Below are positions 36,285 through 48,593 of a stretch of DNA of 64,000 nt, in pieces (position 1 is the first letter of the stretch; every line of letters begins with the position of its first letter). Location of the stretch: positions 72,727,766-72,791,765 of the forward strand of contig CM051458.1 of NCBI GenBank assembly GCA_028274465.1, read 5' to 3'. The DNA comes from Plantago ovata. Taxonomy: Eukaryota > Streptophyta > Magnoliopsida > Lamiales > Plantaginaceae. Under the pieces are notes generated by a model. The model did not search any database, was not told the origin of the DNA, and worked only from the letters and a program-made list of their open reading frames with translations. The position numbers and the translations under genes are program-made.

Positions 36285-37205
36285 TCATGCTAGGTCAATC
36301 TTGCATTGGGTACTAGACTTCCCCATCCATGCATTCTTCAATTCTTGAAGCCCCTGCACATCTGAATGAACGTAAACAGGACCAAAAAATCCTACAAGCT
36401 CGTTAGTAGCAACATCAAAAGCACATGAATGTTCTATGGCACGCAATGAAGATTGTTTACCATTTACCTCAAAGTAGCATGTACGTCTATACATATCAAT
36501 TACCATGTGTACCTTATTGATGAAAGCTCTCCCCAAAAGAACTACATGTTTGAGTTTATCTTGAGATGCGGGCATGACAATGAAGCTCGTTTTGACCTCT
36601 TCCCCAGCAATACGGACCACTAGGTCCTTGATCACACTCAAATGCCTCTTCATAACCCATCCGCCAATTGCACCATGCATTTCATTGGCTTCAAACCAGA
36701 CAAATCGGACTCCTCATAGACATTCAATGGCATGACATTCACACCAGCTCCTGTATCAAGAGTCGCCACTATACCATCCTTCTCTCTCAAGCCAATACTA
36801 ACATCAAAGCTCTCAAGTGCTGGAACTTCAACCATATCATCAAACTCATTCTCAAGCAATGAGTTTTCTTCCACTTCACTAATCTTCACAACAGATCGTG
36901 CGACAATTCCTCAACCTTTTCAACCAAAGGAGACTCGGGCTCCTTACTAACCACACAAGGGTCAACAACTTCCTTGCTCGTTGGCACCTCTACTCGTGCA
37001 CCTTCTCTCACCATCGTGATTTCAAGGGGCAAGTCAGTCACCACGGTTATAGCCATGACTTTTTTAGAGCTTCCCGGAAACTTCCCTTGTTCTCTACTAG
37101 CACCTCTATCAATCAACTCTTGCAACTTTTGGTGGAGACTATTCGTACTAGCCTCAAGCTTCTCAAACCTCTGATTATTAGTTGCTTCATTTTTATGATA
37201 ATTTC
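36285..37205 (-). pseudogene. Gag C-terminus plus retropepsin, element E (part 3 of gag)
   Basis: Minus strand. Begins at the H junction with the coiled-coil tail (QELIDRGASREQGKF), then an acidic linker, then protease with Leu-Asp-Thr-Gly-Ala-Gly-Val-Asn (about 36765-36742) and, after a frameshift near 36660, the second retropepsin strand VVLLGRAF (about 36553-36530). Stops near 36285. Completes the gag gene that starts at 46292. Confidence 0.8.
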
Positions 37206-38458
37206 TGATGAATGTGTATTTTACACTTTCATTCGAGTCTTTTTCACCTATTTTAGCTATCCTCTATGTTAATTTAGCTATATTTTAATGCATTTTATTA
37301 GAATAGTGTCACGTTTCCCTTTAGATTTTATTTTACAGGTTTTGGTTGAAATTCGAAGATTTCCGGGCAATTATATTGAAGTTGACAAGGAATTGGTGTT
37401 CCAGAAGCCTATTTGGAGTATCTGAAGGTTTCCGGATAGGATTTTGAGTCTAGGGGCCGAATCTGGAGGTTAGAAGGCTACTAGAAGTCAGAAACCAAGT
37501 CCGAAATGGGGAAGAAATCCAAAAACGCGTCGAAAACGCGGAATTCCGCGAGAAATTCTCTGGGGCGAACCGCCCCACAGTATTTCGGGGCCTATATATA
37601 GTTGCTCAGTTTTCTCCGAAAATCATATCTTTCCAGACCTACTTTCTCACCTCTCTCTATAGTTTTAGGTAGGAACTACCCGAGGCCTGTCCTGGGAGTT
37701 CTGTAGCTTAGGGGACACTTTTTCATAGCAGATTGGAGCACGTAGGATCGCAATTCTTCGGAGATTGACAACCTTCGGTAACTTGTATCTTACAGTTTAA
37801 TCTACTTATTTTGTATATCTTTCAATATGTTTTTTTCTATGATTTCTATTGATTGCATGCCTATTATGAGTAGCTAAACTTATCGTTGGTGGTAGTATGT
37901 GAATTCTTAGCGAAGGGAAGATAATCATGCTAATGGCTATATCGCGCATTATACTCCGTGTCATTGCTTTATTTCGTTGATCAGGCACAGCCTAAATTCT
38001 CGTATGTTGTATTAATTATTATGCACAATTGGACACTTGTCGACCTGTGTGAGAGTTTATCTTCGTAGTGTTGAATAATTACGGAACACAATAGGACAAT
38101 AGTGATTGACTTGTCAGACCAATTATCTTCGTAGTGCTTAATATTTGCAACAGGACACTAGATTGATTCAAAGATCTCTATGCAAGACCGAGGAATTTAT
38201 GCATGATTATCAACCCGTTATGCTAAGAAGAACCATACTATCACCAATCTCCATTATCTGCTAGAAACCCCTTTGCTATCAGTCTGCTGTTTATATTCTC
38301 TTGTTAAATAGATAAAGCTAGTTATAGTCCTGAGAGAACGACACTCGAGTCATTCTACTGCTACACTACGGTTTTCGTTGTAGTTGTGGATTGCCTTTGG
38401 CTAATTACAAATTTATTTGATCCGTTCGCGTTGGAACACGACACCAGCGCGTTCATCA
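37206..38458 (+). repeat. 5' LTR of element H
   Basis: 1,253 bp. U3 carries one GGGGCGAACCGCCCC palindrome (37562-37576), then TATA box CTATATATAG (37592-37601). Confidence 0.95.
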
Positions 38459-38461
38459 AAT

Positions 38462-38479
38462 TGGCGCCGTTGCCGGGGA
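38462..38479 (+). other. tRNA-Asp primer binding site, element H
   Basis: TGGCGCCGTTGCCGGGGA, an exact complement of the plant tRNA-Asp 3' end as I recall it, three bases after the LTR. Confidence 0.9.
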
Positions 38480-38627
38480 CTATACTCCTTTTTTCTGTTT
38501 AATTTGTTTATATTTACAACTTTAGATTCCTAATTCTATTAGTTTTAGTTTTCCTTTTTAATCTCTCTCTGATACTGCTTTCCTAGTCTGTTTCTAATCA
38601 CCTTTCCAAGTCTGTTACAGATAGTGT

Positions 38628-40787
38628 ATGCCGCATACACGTTCTGCAGGAACACCGCTTGCTGATTCAATTGCTGAGATTGATAGAGTCTACCACCAAA
38701 GAAGGCGACTACTTGAAAGGCGCGCACTAGAGGAAATAGAGGAAACCGATTTCTCTGAATCTCTACACATTCTTTTCAAGGAAATCGACGGAATGGCAGA
38801 AGCTAGACTACTGAAGGCATGGGTACAAACCACCAAGGATCGTATGAGGGGACCGGCGATTGTTCTTTTGTCTGCAACCCGAGATCTGGAGATCAAGAAC
38901 CACGCATTCCAACAACTTCCGAGGTTCTATGGCTTATCAAGGGAAGATGTGATGGGGTACTTGCACGATATCGATGATTTCGTCAACCAACTCCCACGAC
39001 CCGGAGCTGACATAACAACAGATGAGTTGAGGATGAAGGTTTTTGCTATGGGACTTGGCGATAGAGCCAAGTCATGGTTAAGTTCTCTTCCAGCAGGCTC
39101 GCTGGACACTTGGGAGAAGGTTTTTTCAGCTTTCATGGAGAAATACTTCCCTCACACCTTGACAACCGCACTAAAGGCGCAGATCACTGGATTCAAGCAG
39201 GACTATGATGAGACCATCTACACCGCGTTCGAGAGGTTCCAAGATCTCACGAACAAGTGCCCTCACCATGGTTTTGAACTTTCCGACCTAGTCCAGCACT
39301 TCTACAATGGACTAACCTTCGACAACCAACAAGTGGTGGATTTCCAATGTCGAGGCAATATTTGGGAGGAAACCGCAGAAGCCGTCTGGGCAGTTTTAGA
39401 AAGGCTTGCTAAGGGTTCGCAGTTCAAGGACCCAAGAGCAATGGTTAGGAGACGTGGACCTGAAGCTCCACAGACTCAAGAAGCCCATATGTATAGGGGG
39501 AATGGGGATCAATTCGAGTGCTTTACCAACGAATTGAAGCAAGTCCTCAAGAGCGCCACCGGAACAACTGTTTGGAACGAAGTATGCCGAATATGCAAGA
39601 ACTATGGGCATGGGGCTCATATGTGTAGATCGGAGCTGGCATACGATGATTGCAACTGGGCTCGAGGAGGCGAAGAAGAAGCCTTTGCTACGGAGTTTGG
39701 AACGCAAGAAGTTAACTACGGACAGGACGGTAGGAATCCTCGAGGTGGATTTTGGAGAAGAGGATACCGTAACAATCAAGGATATGCACCGGCTAACCAA
39801 ACTTATGGTCCTAACCAAGACCGTAGGAGGCTAAACTATGGTAACGATCACTGCGAAAACCCCGCTCCGAAAGAGCCACCGAAGTCGAAGTCGGCTCAAC
39901 TGATGGAGAACTTGCAAAAGATGGTTGATCACACACAAAGTTTTCTCAAACGTTATGAAGAAGATTCTGAGAAGACTAGGGCAAGGCTCGATAGGTTGGA
40001 AGAGAGCACTAGGCTTGCCCATCAAAAGATGCAAGAGTTGATCGACCGAGGAGCAAGTAGGGAGCAAGGCAAACTGCCTAGCAACACTGTGAAGTCAAAT
40101 GCCATTACATTGGCTGGTGATGTACCTGACGAAATCACCATCAAGAAGGTTGTTAAGTGCGAGTGTTGCATGAAAGAAGAACTTCTACAGGCTGAAGAAG
40201 AAGAGAAGGACCTTGGTTCTGACGCAAGTGATGAGGAGCAACAGGATCCCGAACCACTCCCTAAAAGTTTCGATGTTAAGGTAGGGATTGGTGAGCTTGA
40301 AGATGTCCGTGCCACACTAGACACGGGATCCTACTCAAACATAATCCCTTTGAATGTGTTTGAAAAGAGCAACCTTGGAAAACTATCTGAGCAAAGGGCT
40401 ATTGTGCGACCGGCGGATGGATCCTTTATGAGACCCGATGGCGTTGTGAAAAATGTGTTGGTCAAGATTGGTGAAACATCTATATACACCAATTTTGTAG
40501 TTATGCCGGCATCTGCACCTGGGACGGGGGATGTCATACTCTTAGGGCAAACGTTCTTGACCAAACTACGCTCCGTGATGGACATCTACCAAAGAACTTG
40601 CACCATCGAAGTGGATGGCAAGCAACACGTGTTGCAAGCCATACCAGATCCACCTGAACCGTCTGATATTTCTTTCACTACTCACTACTGTGGTCTTGCA
40701 GCCTATATTCTTTCTTATTCACAGGCTCGTGGCATGGAGAGGAGATCAATGAAGGGGAAGCCTAGTACCCGCAAAAAGAAGAAATAG
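38628..40787 (+). CDS. Gag-protease, element H, intact
   Basis: 719 residues, no lesion. It starts MPHTRSAGT after a short leader. The Retrotrans_gag core is at about 90-260 with LPAGSLDTW near 153-161; CCHC zinc knuckle CRICKNYGHGAHMC at 320-333, which binds RNA; Gly/Arg/Asn-rich linker; coiled coil (about 430-490); acidic linker; retropepsin with Asp565-Thr-Gly-Ser and VILLGQTF near 635. Protease is fused to Gag in one frame with no pol following. It is followed by the conserved GGAGGCAACCCGGAG block and then, instead of ORF2, by unrelated sequence. As the only intact Gag in the window it could in principle serve relatives such as B in trans. Confidence 0.95.
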   Translation: MPHTRSAGTPLADSIAEIDRVYHQRRRLLERRALEEIEETDFSESLHILFKEIDGMAEARLLKAWVQTTKDRMRGPAIVLLSATRDLEIKNHAFQQLPRFYGLSREDVMGYLHDIDDFVNQLPRPGADITTDELRMKVFAMGLGDRAKSWLSSLPAGSLDTWEKVFSAFMEKYFPHTLTTALKAQITGFKQDYDETIYTAFERFQDLTNKCPHHGFELSDLVQHFYNGLTFDNQQVVDFQCRGNIWEETAEAVWAVLERLAKGSQFKDPRAMVRRRGPEAPQTQEAHMYRGNGDQFECFTNELKQVLKSATGTTVWNEVCRICKNYGHGAHMCRSELAYDDCNWARGGEEEAFATEFGTQEVNYGQDGRNPRGGFWRRGYRNNQGYAPANQTYGPNQDRRRLNYGNDHCENPAPKEPPKSKSAQLMENLQKMVDHTQSFLKRYEEDSEKTRARLDRLEESTRLAHQKMQELIDRGASREQGKLPSNTVKSNAITLAGDVPDEITIKKVVKCECCMKEELLQAEEEEKDLGSDASDEEQQDPEPLPKSFDVKVGIGELEDVRATLDTGSYSNIIPLNVFEKSNLGKLSEQRAIVRPADGSFMRPDGVVKNVLVKIGETSIYTNFVVMPASAPGTGDVILLGQTFLTKLRSVMDIYQRTCTIEVDGKQHVLQAIPDPPEPSDISFTTHYCGLAAYILSYSQARGMERRSMKGKPSTRKKKK

Positions 40788-42363
40788 GCGCAGACAGGAG
40801 TCGAGTCAAAGACTTTAAACAATGACGCTATCCGGGAGGCAACCCGGAGATTTTATCGCTTTCTTTACCGCTTTAGATTTTATCTCACGAGTTTGATTGA
40901 GTATTATAGGTCACTTATACAAGCATTAGCTCTCACCTTGGATCCACTTTTGATGTTCGGGACGAGCGACGACGTTCAGGTTTGGGGAGGAGGTTATCGC
41001 TGGTTATCTCTATACTTATCTTGCTTATGAAAAACTCGTGAAATTTTTTGCATTTGCACGTTTACTGCTTTCCTAGGATAGTCTTGCATGTTTTATATGG
41101 AGTTTATTGCCGAATTTTTTGAACTTTTTATTGGGTAGATCAACTAGCTATGCCATTAATCGTATGCTTCATCTCTATGAATTTGTTTGAGGTTTTTCTC
41201 GCTTGGCTTGTCACATTTATGTATTGCACTTAGTTAAGCTTGGTAGTCTCGACATCACTTAGTGGTGTTTTCTCTACTGCGGTTCACGAAGGCCTTTATA
41301 ATAGGATGATGCATGTTAGGGTCTTATGGTTGTTTTCCCGAGTAATTATGTACCTAAGAGGCAACAAGTCTTCACCATGCTTTGAGATTGCTAAATGCCT
41401 AGGAAGGAGGTAGTGTGAGGGTGTGTGATCCTTTGTTTATAACCTATTCTTCCGAATAGGTTTGGGGAGGGGGTTGCACCATCATAGACTTGTTTCTGTT
41501 TTTTCATTTTCGTATCGTGAGTTTATTTTTCATTTTTTCGTAAATTTTGTACTCCAACCTATTCTTTCGAATAGGTTTGGGGAAGTCGTGTGAGTCATTT
41601 TGTTTCTCTTTTTGTTATGCTACTGCTGGCTAGAAAAATTGAAAAAAAAGAAATAAAAAATTCCAGAAAAAAGAGAAAAAGAAAAAGAAAAAAATCTGGA
41701 AAGAAAAAAAAGAAGAAAAAAAAAAAGACCCCAAAAAAGCAAAGGAGGGTCCAAAAAAGGAAGCCAAATAGCAGTTTAGCAAAGTGTTGAGTCTTATTTT
41801 TCATTTTTTGTAATGTTCGTAATCGTGTTTTTATCTTGTTTGTCTTGAGTGTCATCTGTTCTAGACCACCCTCGTCCTGCCATTCAGGAAGTGGTGAATA
41901 GTTTAAGACTTTACTTGAGAGATGGGTAGAATAGGGGAGAGTTATCTTTTATAGGGAACCCTCCTTCGTTTGATGAGAGCCAGTACTGGTTCGACCTCTT
42001 TTGAGGAAAAGTCTTAACATGGTGGAACAGCAGTAAGTCCTCAGTTTCATAGGCACGGGGCAACCATTCGTATCTTAGCATGCTTCATTACGTCGTCACT
42101 GACTAGGTCCAGGTAGAGAATGTTACGAGAGACTATCTTGTCTTGACATAAGTGCTTATGTGGATGTGTATGAGTCAATCGAGGTATTCTTCAACCTATA
42201 TTCATGCTTTGATTTATATGGTTTTTGTTCATATGTTATTTGGTAGATTCAGTAGATTAGTTCATTTTATTTGGCATGAGACTCCATTTTGTGTCTTGCA
42301 TGTTTTTGTATTAGAGTCTAGCTTAGTTGCTTGAGGACAAGCAAAGGTTCGGTTTGGGGAGTT
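40788..42363 (+). other. 3' non-coding region of element H
   Basis: 40870-41040 is sequence not seen in B or F and replaces the whole ORF2 unit. From about 41045 it rejoins the family 3' region. Stem-loop/PPT modules are at 41441-41462 (loop TTCC, then TGGGGAGGGGG) and 41556-41577 (loop TTTC). Purine tract 41630-41760. Polypurine tract before the LTR. No gene. Confidence 0.7.
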
Positions 42364-43618
42364 TGATGAATGTGTATTTTACACTTTCATTCGAGTCTTT
42401 TTCACCTATTTTAGCTATCCTCTATGTTAATTTAGCTATATTTTAATGCATTTTATTAGAATAGTGTCATGTTTCCCTTTAGATTTTATTTTACAGGTTT
42501 TGGTTGAAATTCGAAGATTTCCGGGCAATTATATTGAAGTTGACAAGGAATTGGTGTTCCAGAAGCCTATTTGGAGTATCTAAAGGTTTCCGGATAGGAT
42601 TTGGAGTCTAGGGGCCGAATCTGGAGGTTAGAAGGCTACTAGAAGTCAGAAACCAAGTCCGAAATGGGGAAGAAATCCAAAAACGCGTTGAAAACGCGGA
42701 ATTCCGCGAGAAATTCTCTGGGGCGAACCGCCCCACAGTATTTCGGGGCCTATATATAGTTGCTCAGTTTTCTCCGAAAATCATATCTTTCCAGACCTAC
42801 TTTCTCACCTCTCCCTATAGTTTTAGGTAGGAACTACCCGGGGCCTGTCCTGGGAGTTCTGTAGCTTAGGGGACACTTTTTCATAGCAGATTGGAGCACG
42901 TAGGATCGCAATTCTTCGGAGATTGACAACCTTCGGTAACTTGTATCTTACAGTTTAATCTACTTATTTTATATATCTTTCAATATGTTTTCTTCTATGA
43001 TTTCTATTGATTGCATGCCTATTATGAGTAGCTAAACTTATCGTTGGTGGTAGTATGTGAATTCTTAGCGAAGGGAAGATAATCATGCTAATGGCTATAT
43101 CGCGCATTATACTCCGTGTCATTGCTTTATTTCGTTGATCAGGCACAGCCTAAATTCTCGTATGTTGTATTAATTATTATGCACAATTGGACACTTGTCG
43201 ACCTGTGTGAGAGTTTATCTTCGTAGTGTTGAATAATTTCGGAACACAATAGGACAATAGTGATTGACTTGTCAGACCAATTATCTTCGTAGTGCTTAAT
43301 ATTTGCAACAGGACACTAGATTGATTCAAAGATCTCTATGCAAGACCGAGGAATTTGTGCATGATTATCAACCCGTTATGCTAAGAAGAACCATACTATC
43401 ACCAATCTCCATTATCTGTTAGAAAAACCCCTTTGCTATCTGTCTACTGTTTATATTCTCTTGTTAAATAGATAAAGCTAGTTATAGTCCTGAGAGAACG
43501 ACACTCGAGTCATTCTACTGCTACACTACGGTTTTCGTTGTAGTTGTGGATTGCCTTTGGCTAATTACAAATTTATTTGATCCGTTCGCGTTGGAACACG
43601 ACACCAGCGCGTTCATCA
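42364..43618 (+). repeat. 3' LTR of element H
   Basis: 1,255 bp, about 99% identical to the 5' copy by hand count. Confidence 0.95.
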
Positions 43619-44122
43619 GTTTCCATAAATTTATTAGTTTTTGCCATAAGATCTTGAAAAGAGATAGAAACCGGAGATGGAGGTATGGCATTACCTTGAG
43701 GAGCTGAAGTAGAAACCGGAGGAGCATTTGAAGGTTGCGGATTCTCACACCAATCATTCCCATAGCTAAGATGACTCCTATCTTGATTCGGCCTATAAGT
43801 ATACCGATCTTGTTCATTGCCAAAGCTACCTCTTCCTTGGCCTTTACCTTGCTGCCCTCCTCTTGGTGGATACCCACCACGATTTTGATGTCTTTGGTTA
43901 GAATACCCTTGCCCTTGGCCGTAGTTAACATCTTCCACATTTTGTTCACCTTCAGTAGCGAACGCTTCTTGGTAATAGACATCGCCCCGAGTAAATTGAT
44001 CTCTAGCAAACTCGGAACGACACAAATTAGCTGGATAGTCATAATTCTTGCACACCCCACACACCTCGGTGGAAGGAATCATAATGTTTTGCTTCAAAGC
44101 TTGCTTGACTTCATGGGCAAAG
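43619..44122 (-). pseudogene. Gag middle part with altered zinc knuckle, element E (part 2 of gag)
   Basis: Minus frame open over this piece. It holds CGVCKNYDYPANLC (about 44061-44020), the zinc-knuckle position, but the His of CCHC is Tyr (TAT for CAT), then a Gly/Arg/Asn/Gln-rich linker like that of H. Interrupted by I on one side and H on the other. Confidence 0.8.
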
Positions 44123-45392
44123 TGATGACAGTGTTTTTTACACTATCATTCGGGTCTTTTTCACCAATTTAGCTATCCTCTTGCATGCATTTTAGTACAT
44201 TTTGTTAGAATAGTGTCACGTTTCCATTTCTCTTGTTATTTTCAGGTTTTAGGTGAAAATCGCACTTTTGGATACGAATCATGGCGAAACAGTGAAGTTT
44301 TGGTGCAACGATGTCACCCGTGTTGTGTCAAGAAGTACCGGGACGAGTTTCCAGGCCAAAAGACTAAGTTTCGGAGCTCAAAACTGTGCCCAAGGTCAAG
44401 AATCGAAGATCCAGAGGAAGAAAAGGCACGGGCAACTCTCTGCCCGTGCCAGGCGGTCCGCCTGGTGTCCGGCGGTCCGCTTGGGAGCTTCCGACAGCAA
44501 TATATATATTTTGTAAAGTTGCGAATTTTCATATCTTAGATCATTATTTTACATACTTAAACCCTAGAGCTTGTTCTGGGTACTTTTTTTCTCTTAGAAC
44601 CATTGATCCTTAGCGATTTTGGAGCATTGAGTAGAGATTTGGACATCAATTGATCTCACCTTGCTAGATCTTCGTGAGTTTAGCAATTCATCGGTGATTG
44701 ACAACCTTGGTGGTAACTTTGTATCTCACAATTTCTGCAATTTAACTTTCAATTCAACTATGTTTTCTTATATGATTGCTATTTTTGTTTATGATTTTGA
44801 TATGAGTAGCTAAGCATCTAGTTGGTGATAGTATGTAAATTCGTAGCTAGGGTTCATATTGTGCATGAATGAGTTTCTGAGTCTTTTACTTGTATAATTA
44901 TCTTAATTTGATTTTTTGATCCGACTAAGCCAATATCTTCGTATGAAAGTGTTAGAAACACTAGGACAATTCAAGATCATCGATTTCAATAATTATAATT
45001 ATCAAGTACTGCTTGAACTAAGACTGACAACCTTAGCCAAGTATTAGTATAGATAGGAAGCTTTCAAAGTACACGTCTACAAATCTGTTTTTGGTGTTTG
45101 TTAATTCGAATTACTTTTAAAGAAGTACGAGTTGCACTTTCATGCATAATTAGAATCTGATGCTTAGAATGAGCATACTATCACCAGCTCTCATCATATA
45201 TTGTTAAGTCAAGCATTGTTAAATTTGTTTTCTGAATTTATATATAGTTATTTAGTTAAAGCTAGGTTAGTCCCTAGAGATCGACACTCGAGGTCATCTT
45301 ACCTCTGCACTACGTGTTTTGTGTAGTTGTGAGTTACCCTTTGGCTAAAACAAATTTATTTGATTGTTCGAGTCTGACAATCTCGTTCATCA
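44123..45392 (+). mobile_element. Element I: solo LTR of a related subfamily
   Basis: 1,270 bp, TGATGACAGTG to CTCGTTCATCA, CAAAG duplicated at 44118-44122 and 45393-45397. No interior. U3 has CCAGGCGGTCCGCCTGG and GGCGGTCCGC palindromes at about 44449-44485 and a TATATATATT TATA box at about 44500. Diverged from the F, B and H LTRs. Confidence 0.9.
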
Positions 45393-46292
45393 CAAAGCCG
45401 TTGAAGACATCTTGCTCAACAACTACCTAGGCTTCCCCTCTTTGCTCCCTTTGTGGAGCTCTTGCCCTTACATTCCAGTTTTGAGAATTCCAATACATCA
45501 CTTCTAGCTTCACCTTGGCTTCATTGGCGGTCAACTCCCCCATGCCTCCTCCGCAAATGCTATCCACTTGAGTTTGAGACTCAAGATGCAAACTATTACA
45601 GAAATATTGGAGGAGCTGACCTTCGAAAAACCATGATGTGGGCATCTATGTTGTAATCCTTTGAAGCAATCATAAGCCTCATGGAACGCTTCATCATACA
45701 ATTGCTCGAAGGAGCTGATTTGGCTTCTCATAGCCATTGTCTTGGATGCTAGGTAGTACTTATCCATAAACATGTCGAAGACTTGGTTCCAATCAGTCAA
45801 GGAACCAGCCTCCAATGTTCCCAACCATGCCTTGGCTCTATCTCCTAGACCCATAGAGAAAACCTTCATCTTGAGATCTTCATCAGTAACACCAGTAGGT
45901 CTAGAAACATGGAGAATAAAATTCTCCAACTCACTCAAGTAGCCAATAACATCCTCATTGGACATCCCATAGAACTTGGGCAATTGCTGGAACAAGTTGT
46001 TTTTAATCTCCAAGTTCCGTGTAGCTTCATTGAGGACTATAGCAGGTACTCTAGGCCCAACCGTGGCTCTTGTGAGTGCCTTGATGGGTTGATTAGCCAT
46101 CTCGGCTTCTTGATAGACTTGCTCTAAGATTGGTTCCAAAAGATCATAGTGAGATTCCAGTCGATTTTCAGAAATAGGAGCTGCTACTTCGTCAAATTGA
46201 GAAACCAAGTTCCTTCTTCTCCTATGGAATAATCTATCGATCTCGTCAACAAAGGGTTCAACGTTTAGTCTCCCGATTCGGGTTCTAGGCAT
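45393..46292 (-). pseudogene. Gag N-terminal part, element E (part 1 of gag)
   Basis: Starts ATG 46292 (MPRTRIGRL), the equivalent of MPHTRSAGT in H. The Retrotrans_gag core is well kept: QQLPKFYGMSNEDVIGYLSE, GLGDRAKAWLGTLEAGSLTDW, and a CPHHGF motif. One frameshift near 45635 and a stop near 45427. The gene then continues beyond I at 44122. Confidence 0.85.
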
Positions 46293-46465
46293 ACACCCAC
46301 CTGAAACAAGCAAGTGTGAGCTCAAGCAAACATAAGTCACAAATAATATAGCAACAAATTTTAAGATAGAGAGAAAGAAATGAGATAAGAAAGTGAAAAA
46401 GGCTGAAAAACCAAAAACAAAACACCAACCAAAGGAGCTAAGTCCCCGACAACGGCGCCAAATTT
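46293..46465 (-). other. Leader and tRNA-Asp primer site of element E
   Basis: On the minus strand, 46460-46443 reads TGGCGCCGTTGTCGGGGA, one base off tRNA-Asp. The remainder is non-coding. Confidence 0.85.
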
Positions 46466-47835
46466 TGATGTCGTTAGAATCAAAATTAATATTTGTTTGT
46501 TTAAAGCCAAAGAACACTCAACACTACACAACACTTAGTGTATAAGTTGTCCCCGAGTGTCGTTCTCTCGGGACCTAGCGTGGCTTTGTTGGTTTCTTGC
46601 TAGTAATTCGGTCAACGAATCAGTTTCGAGAAGAGTTTTTGGAAATAAAGTTTGTAACTTTAACACAAATCAGACTAGAAGCAACTTGAAAGATTTTTGT
46701 ATCAATAAAAGAAAGGGTTGGTGGTAACAACGGGGTCAAACATGTAATGAAACACACATATGCTTGTAAGTTCAGTGCGTATAGCCTTCAACAAGTTCTA
46801 CAATGTAAACTGTCTAGACATATTTAAGACACACTTCTTGAATGGTTCCTATCAATACTTTAGAAGTGGTGTCACTCCACTATTTATCTAGCATGATGCA
46901 TACTCGAATCATTTTCCATAGCCTTAGTCGACCGAGAGTTGTCACATACTCATATTCGAAGATATCTTATTGGCAACTATGATAAACGTAAGATAATATG
47001 CAGCAGATCGAATCAAAATCTCATACAAGCATAGTGAATTTCATATCATGTTTGTTCCCACATTGCACCACCAACACAAGAGATATAGCTACTCATAATC
47101 ATGCTAAACATACACAATTCATATGAATAATCCATAGAAAACATAATAATCAAAATACAAGGGATTTGATACAATGTTTTCACAAGCTGTCACTTTTGAG
47201 TCGAATCGTAAAATCCTTCGGTAGATCAATGTAAAATATATTCTAGATAGCATATCCACAATCCTTATTGATTTACAATGGTTCAGATGTTCAAATCTGA
47301 GAATTAGGGCTAGGAAAAGCTCCCAAAACGCAGAGGAGATGTCTGAAAAGTGAAAAGCGTCCCGAAATGTAACTGCAAAATCTGTATTTAATATGCAGAA
47401 CTTGGCTTGCAGACGACGCTGGGCGAACCGCCTGGCAGAGCTGGGCGATTTGCCCAGCGAGGCGAACCGCCTGGCTCCTAGGGCGGTTCGCCCTGCGGGA
47501 GTCAATTTCTGGGGACTTTCTGCTCACCCCAGGCGAATCACCTGCAGTCCTGGGCAGTTCCCCTGAGGTTTGATGAGCCTCTACGGCTATTTCTTCAGTC
47601 TCGAGCGTTGGGGAAGTCTTTAAATTCCACGGGAATACATCTTCGGTCACTTATTAAGGGCTCGGGTGCTCACGGGCACGTCCATGGAGGTCAAGGTGCT
47701 CAAATGTGATCCAAATGCATCCAAAATATTGCGTTTTAAGCTCAATTCCACCATTTTGTACCTAAACACCTGAGAAATGCAAAAGAAACAAAACGTGTCA
47801 CTATTCTACAAAACTTCCAACAAAACTAAGCTTAA
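46466..47835 (-). repeat. 5' LTR of element E, cut by J
   Basis: 1,370 bp visible; the last 60 or so bases expected from the 8244-8322 copy are missing because J inserted after CTTAA (47831-47835). Palindromes on plus at 47421-47432, 47443-47455, 47461-47471 and 47481-47493, then on the minus strand a TATTAAATA TATA-like box (about 47395-47386). Confidence 0.85.
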
Positions 47836-48593
47836 TGTTGAAGGGTAATTCGTGTCTCTCTCTAAGTTCGCAATGAGTCGCTAGTCTAAGTCGTTCTAGT
47901 TCTTCTTCTTGTAGTGTTCCTCTAAGATAGGGAATGAGCCTTCTTGTAGCTTCCTCGTACCTGAAATAGACTAGAGGGGGGGGGGGTTAGTGTCTCTTGC
48001 CCGGTCTGTAAGGTATTAGACCGGAGAGGCGACTTTACGAGTAGGGAGTTGTGAGGCTTCCCTAGTATGAGTAGTGAAAGTGGTGCTCGTGTGGTGTCAT
48101 TAATGCTTACTGTTGGAGAGTAAATGAGGCCCTTTTATACTTGAGACCCTTCATCTTCCGGTCATGTAGGATCACGCCACGTGTACGGCTAGGATTGAGG
48201 CCTTCCTCGGCCCAGGCCCATTAAGGAGGTCCGTGGGCCTTGGCCCAAGAGAGCAACCATGGCTGGTCGCTCTGTGGTCCTCGTGCCTCCCTTGTGCGTG
48301 GGTGATGCGAGTAGTGTCCTGCTCAGTTTCTGTCAAGAAGCGTTACCTCGACGTAAGGTCTCCTCGAGCCAGAGAGAGATGCTCCTCGAGCCCACTGGCA
48401 GCTTTGTCCTTGAGAGGAGCTTATTTTGAGGGTTGTCCTCCCAGTGATGGTCGGACCCTATGTTGGTCGATCCACACCTTAGTGACATACTTGGGTGTGG
48501 TCGTGCCCCTTGAGGGACGGCCTATGATGCTTTGTCGCGCTCTTAGACCGCTCCAGTTCGTACATGCGGACTGGACATATCTCAACCCTAACA
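47836..48593 (-). repeat. 3' LTR of element J (Tat-type)
   Basis: 758 bp. On the minus strand TGTTAGGGTTGAG to CCCTTCAACA, preceded by polypurine tract CTAGGGGGACATA (48606-48594). TATA box TATAAAAGG on minus at 48139-48131. G-box GCCACGTGT at 48176-48184. Confidence 0.8.

Larger units (their letters stand above)
37206..43618 (+). mobile_element. Element H: young Athila-derived element, gag-pro only, inserted in E
   Basis: LTRs 37206-38458 and 42364-43618; flanks ATTTC (37201-37205) and GTTTC (43619-43623), a 5-bp duplication with one changed base. By my hand count the LTRs differ at about 13 bases plus one 2-bp indel over 1,253 bp, about 1%, so this is one of the youngest insertions here. 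It has a gag-protease gene without lesions but no ORF2, no palindrome array upstream of it and no pol. Confidence 0.9.

Noticed and set aside
44213..44613. Overlapping open frames within solo LTR I
   Set aside because: Frames sit in U3/R sequence and show no conservation with other LTRs.
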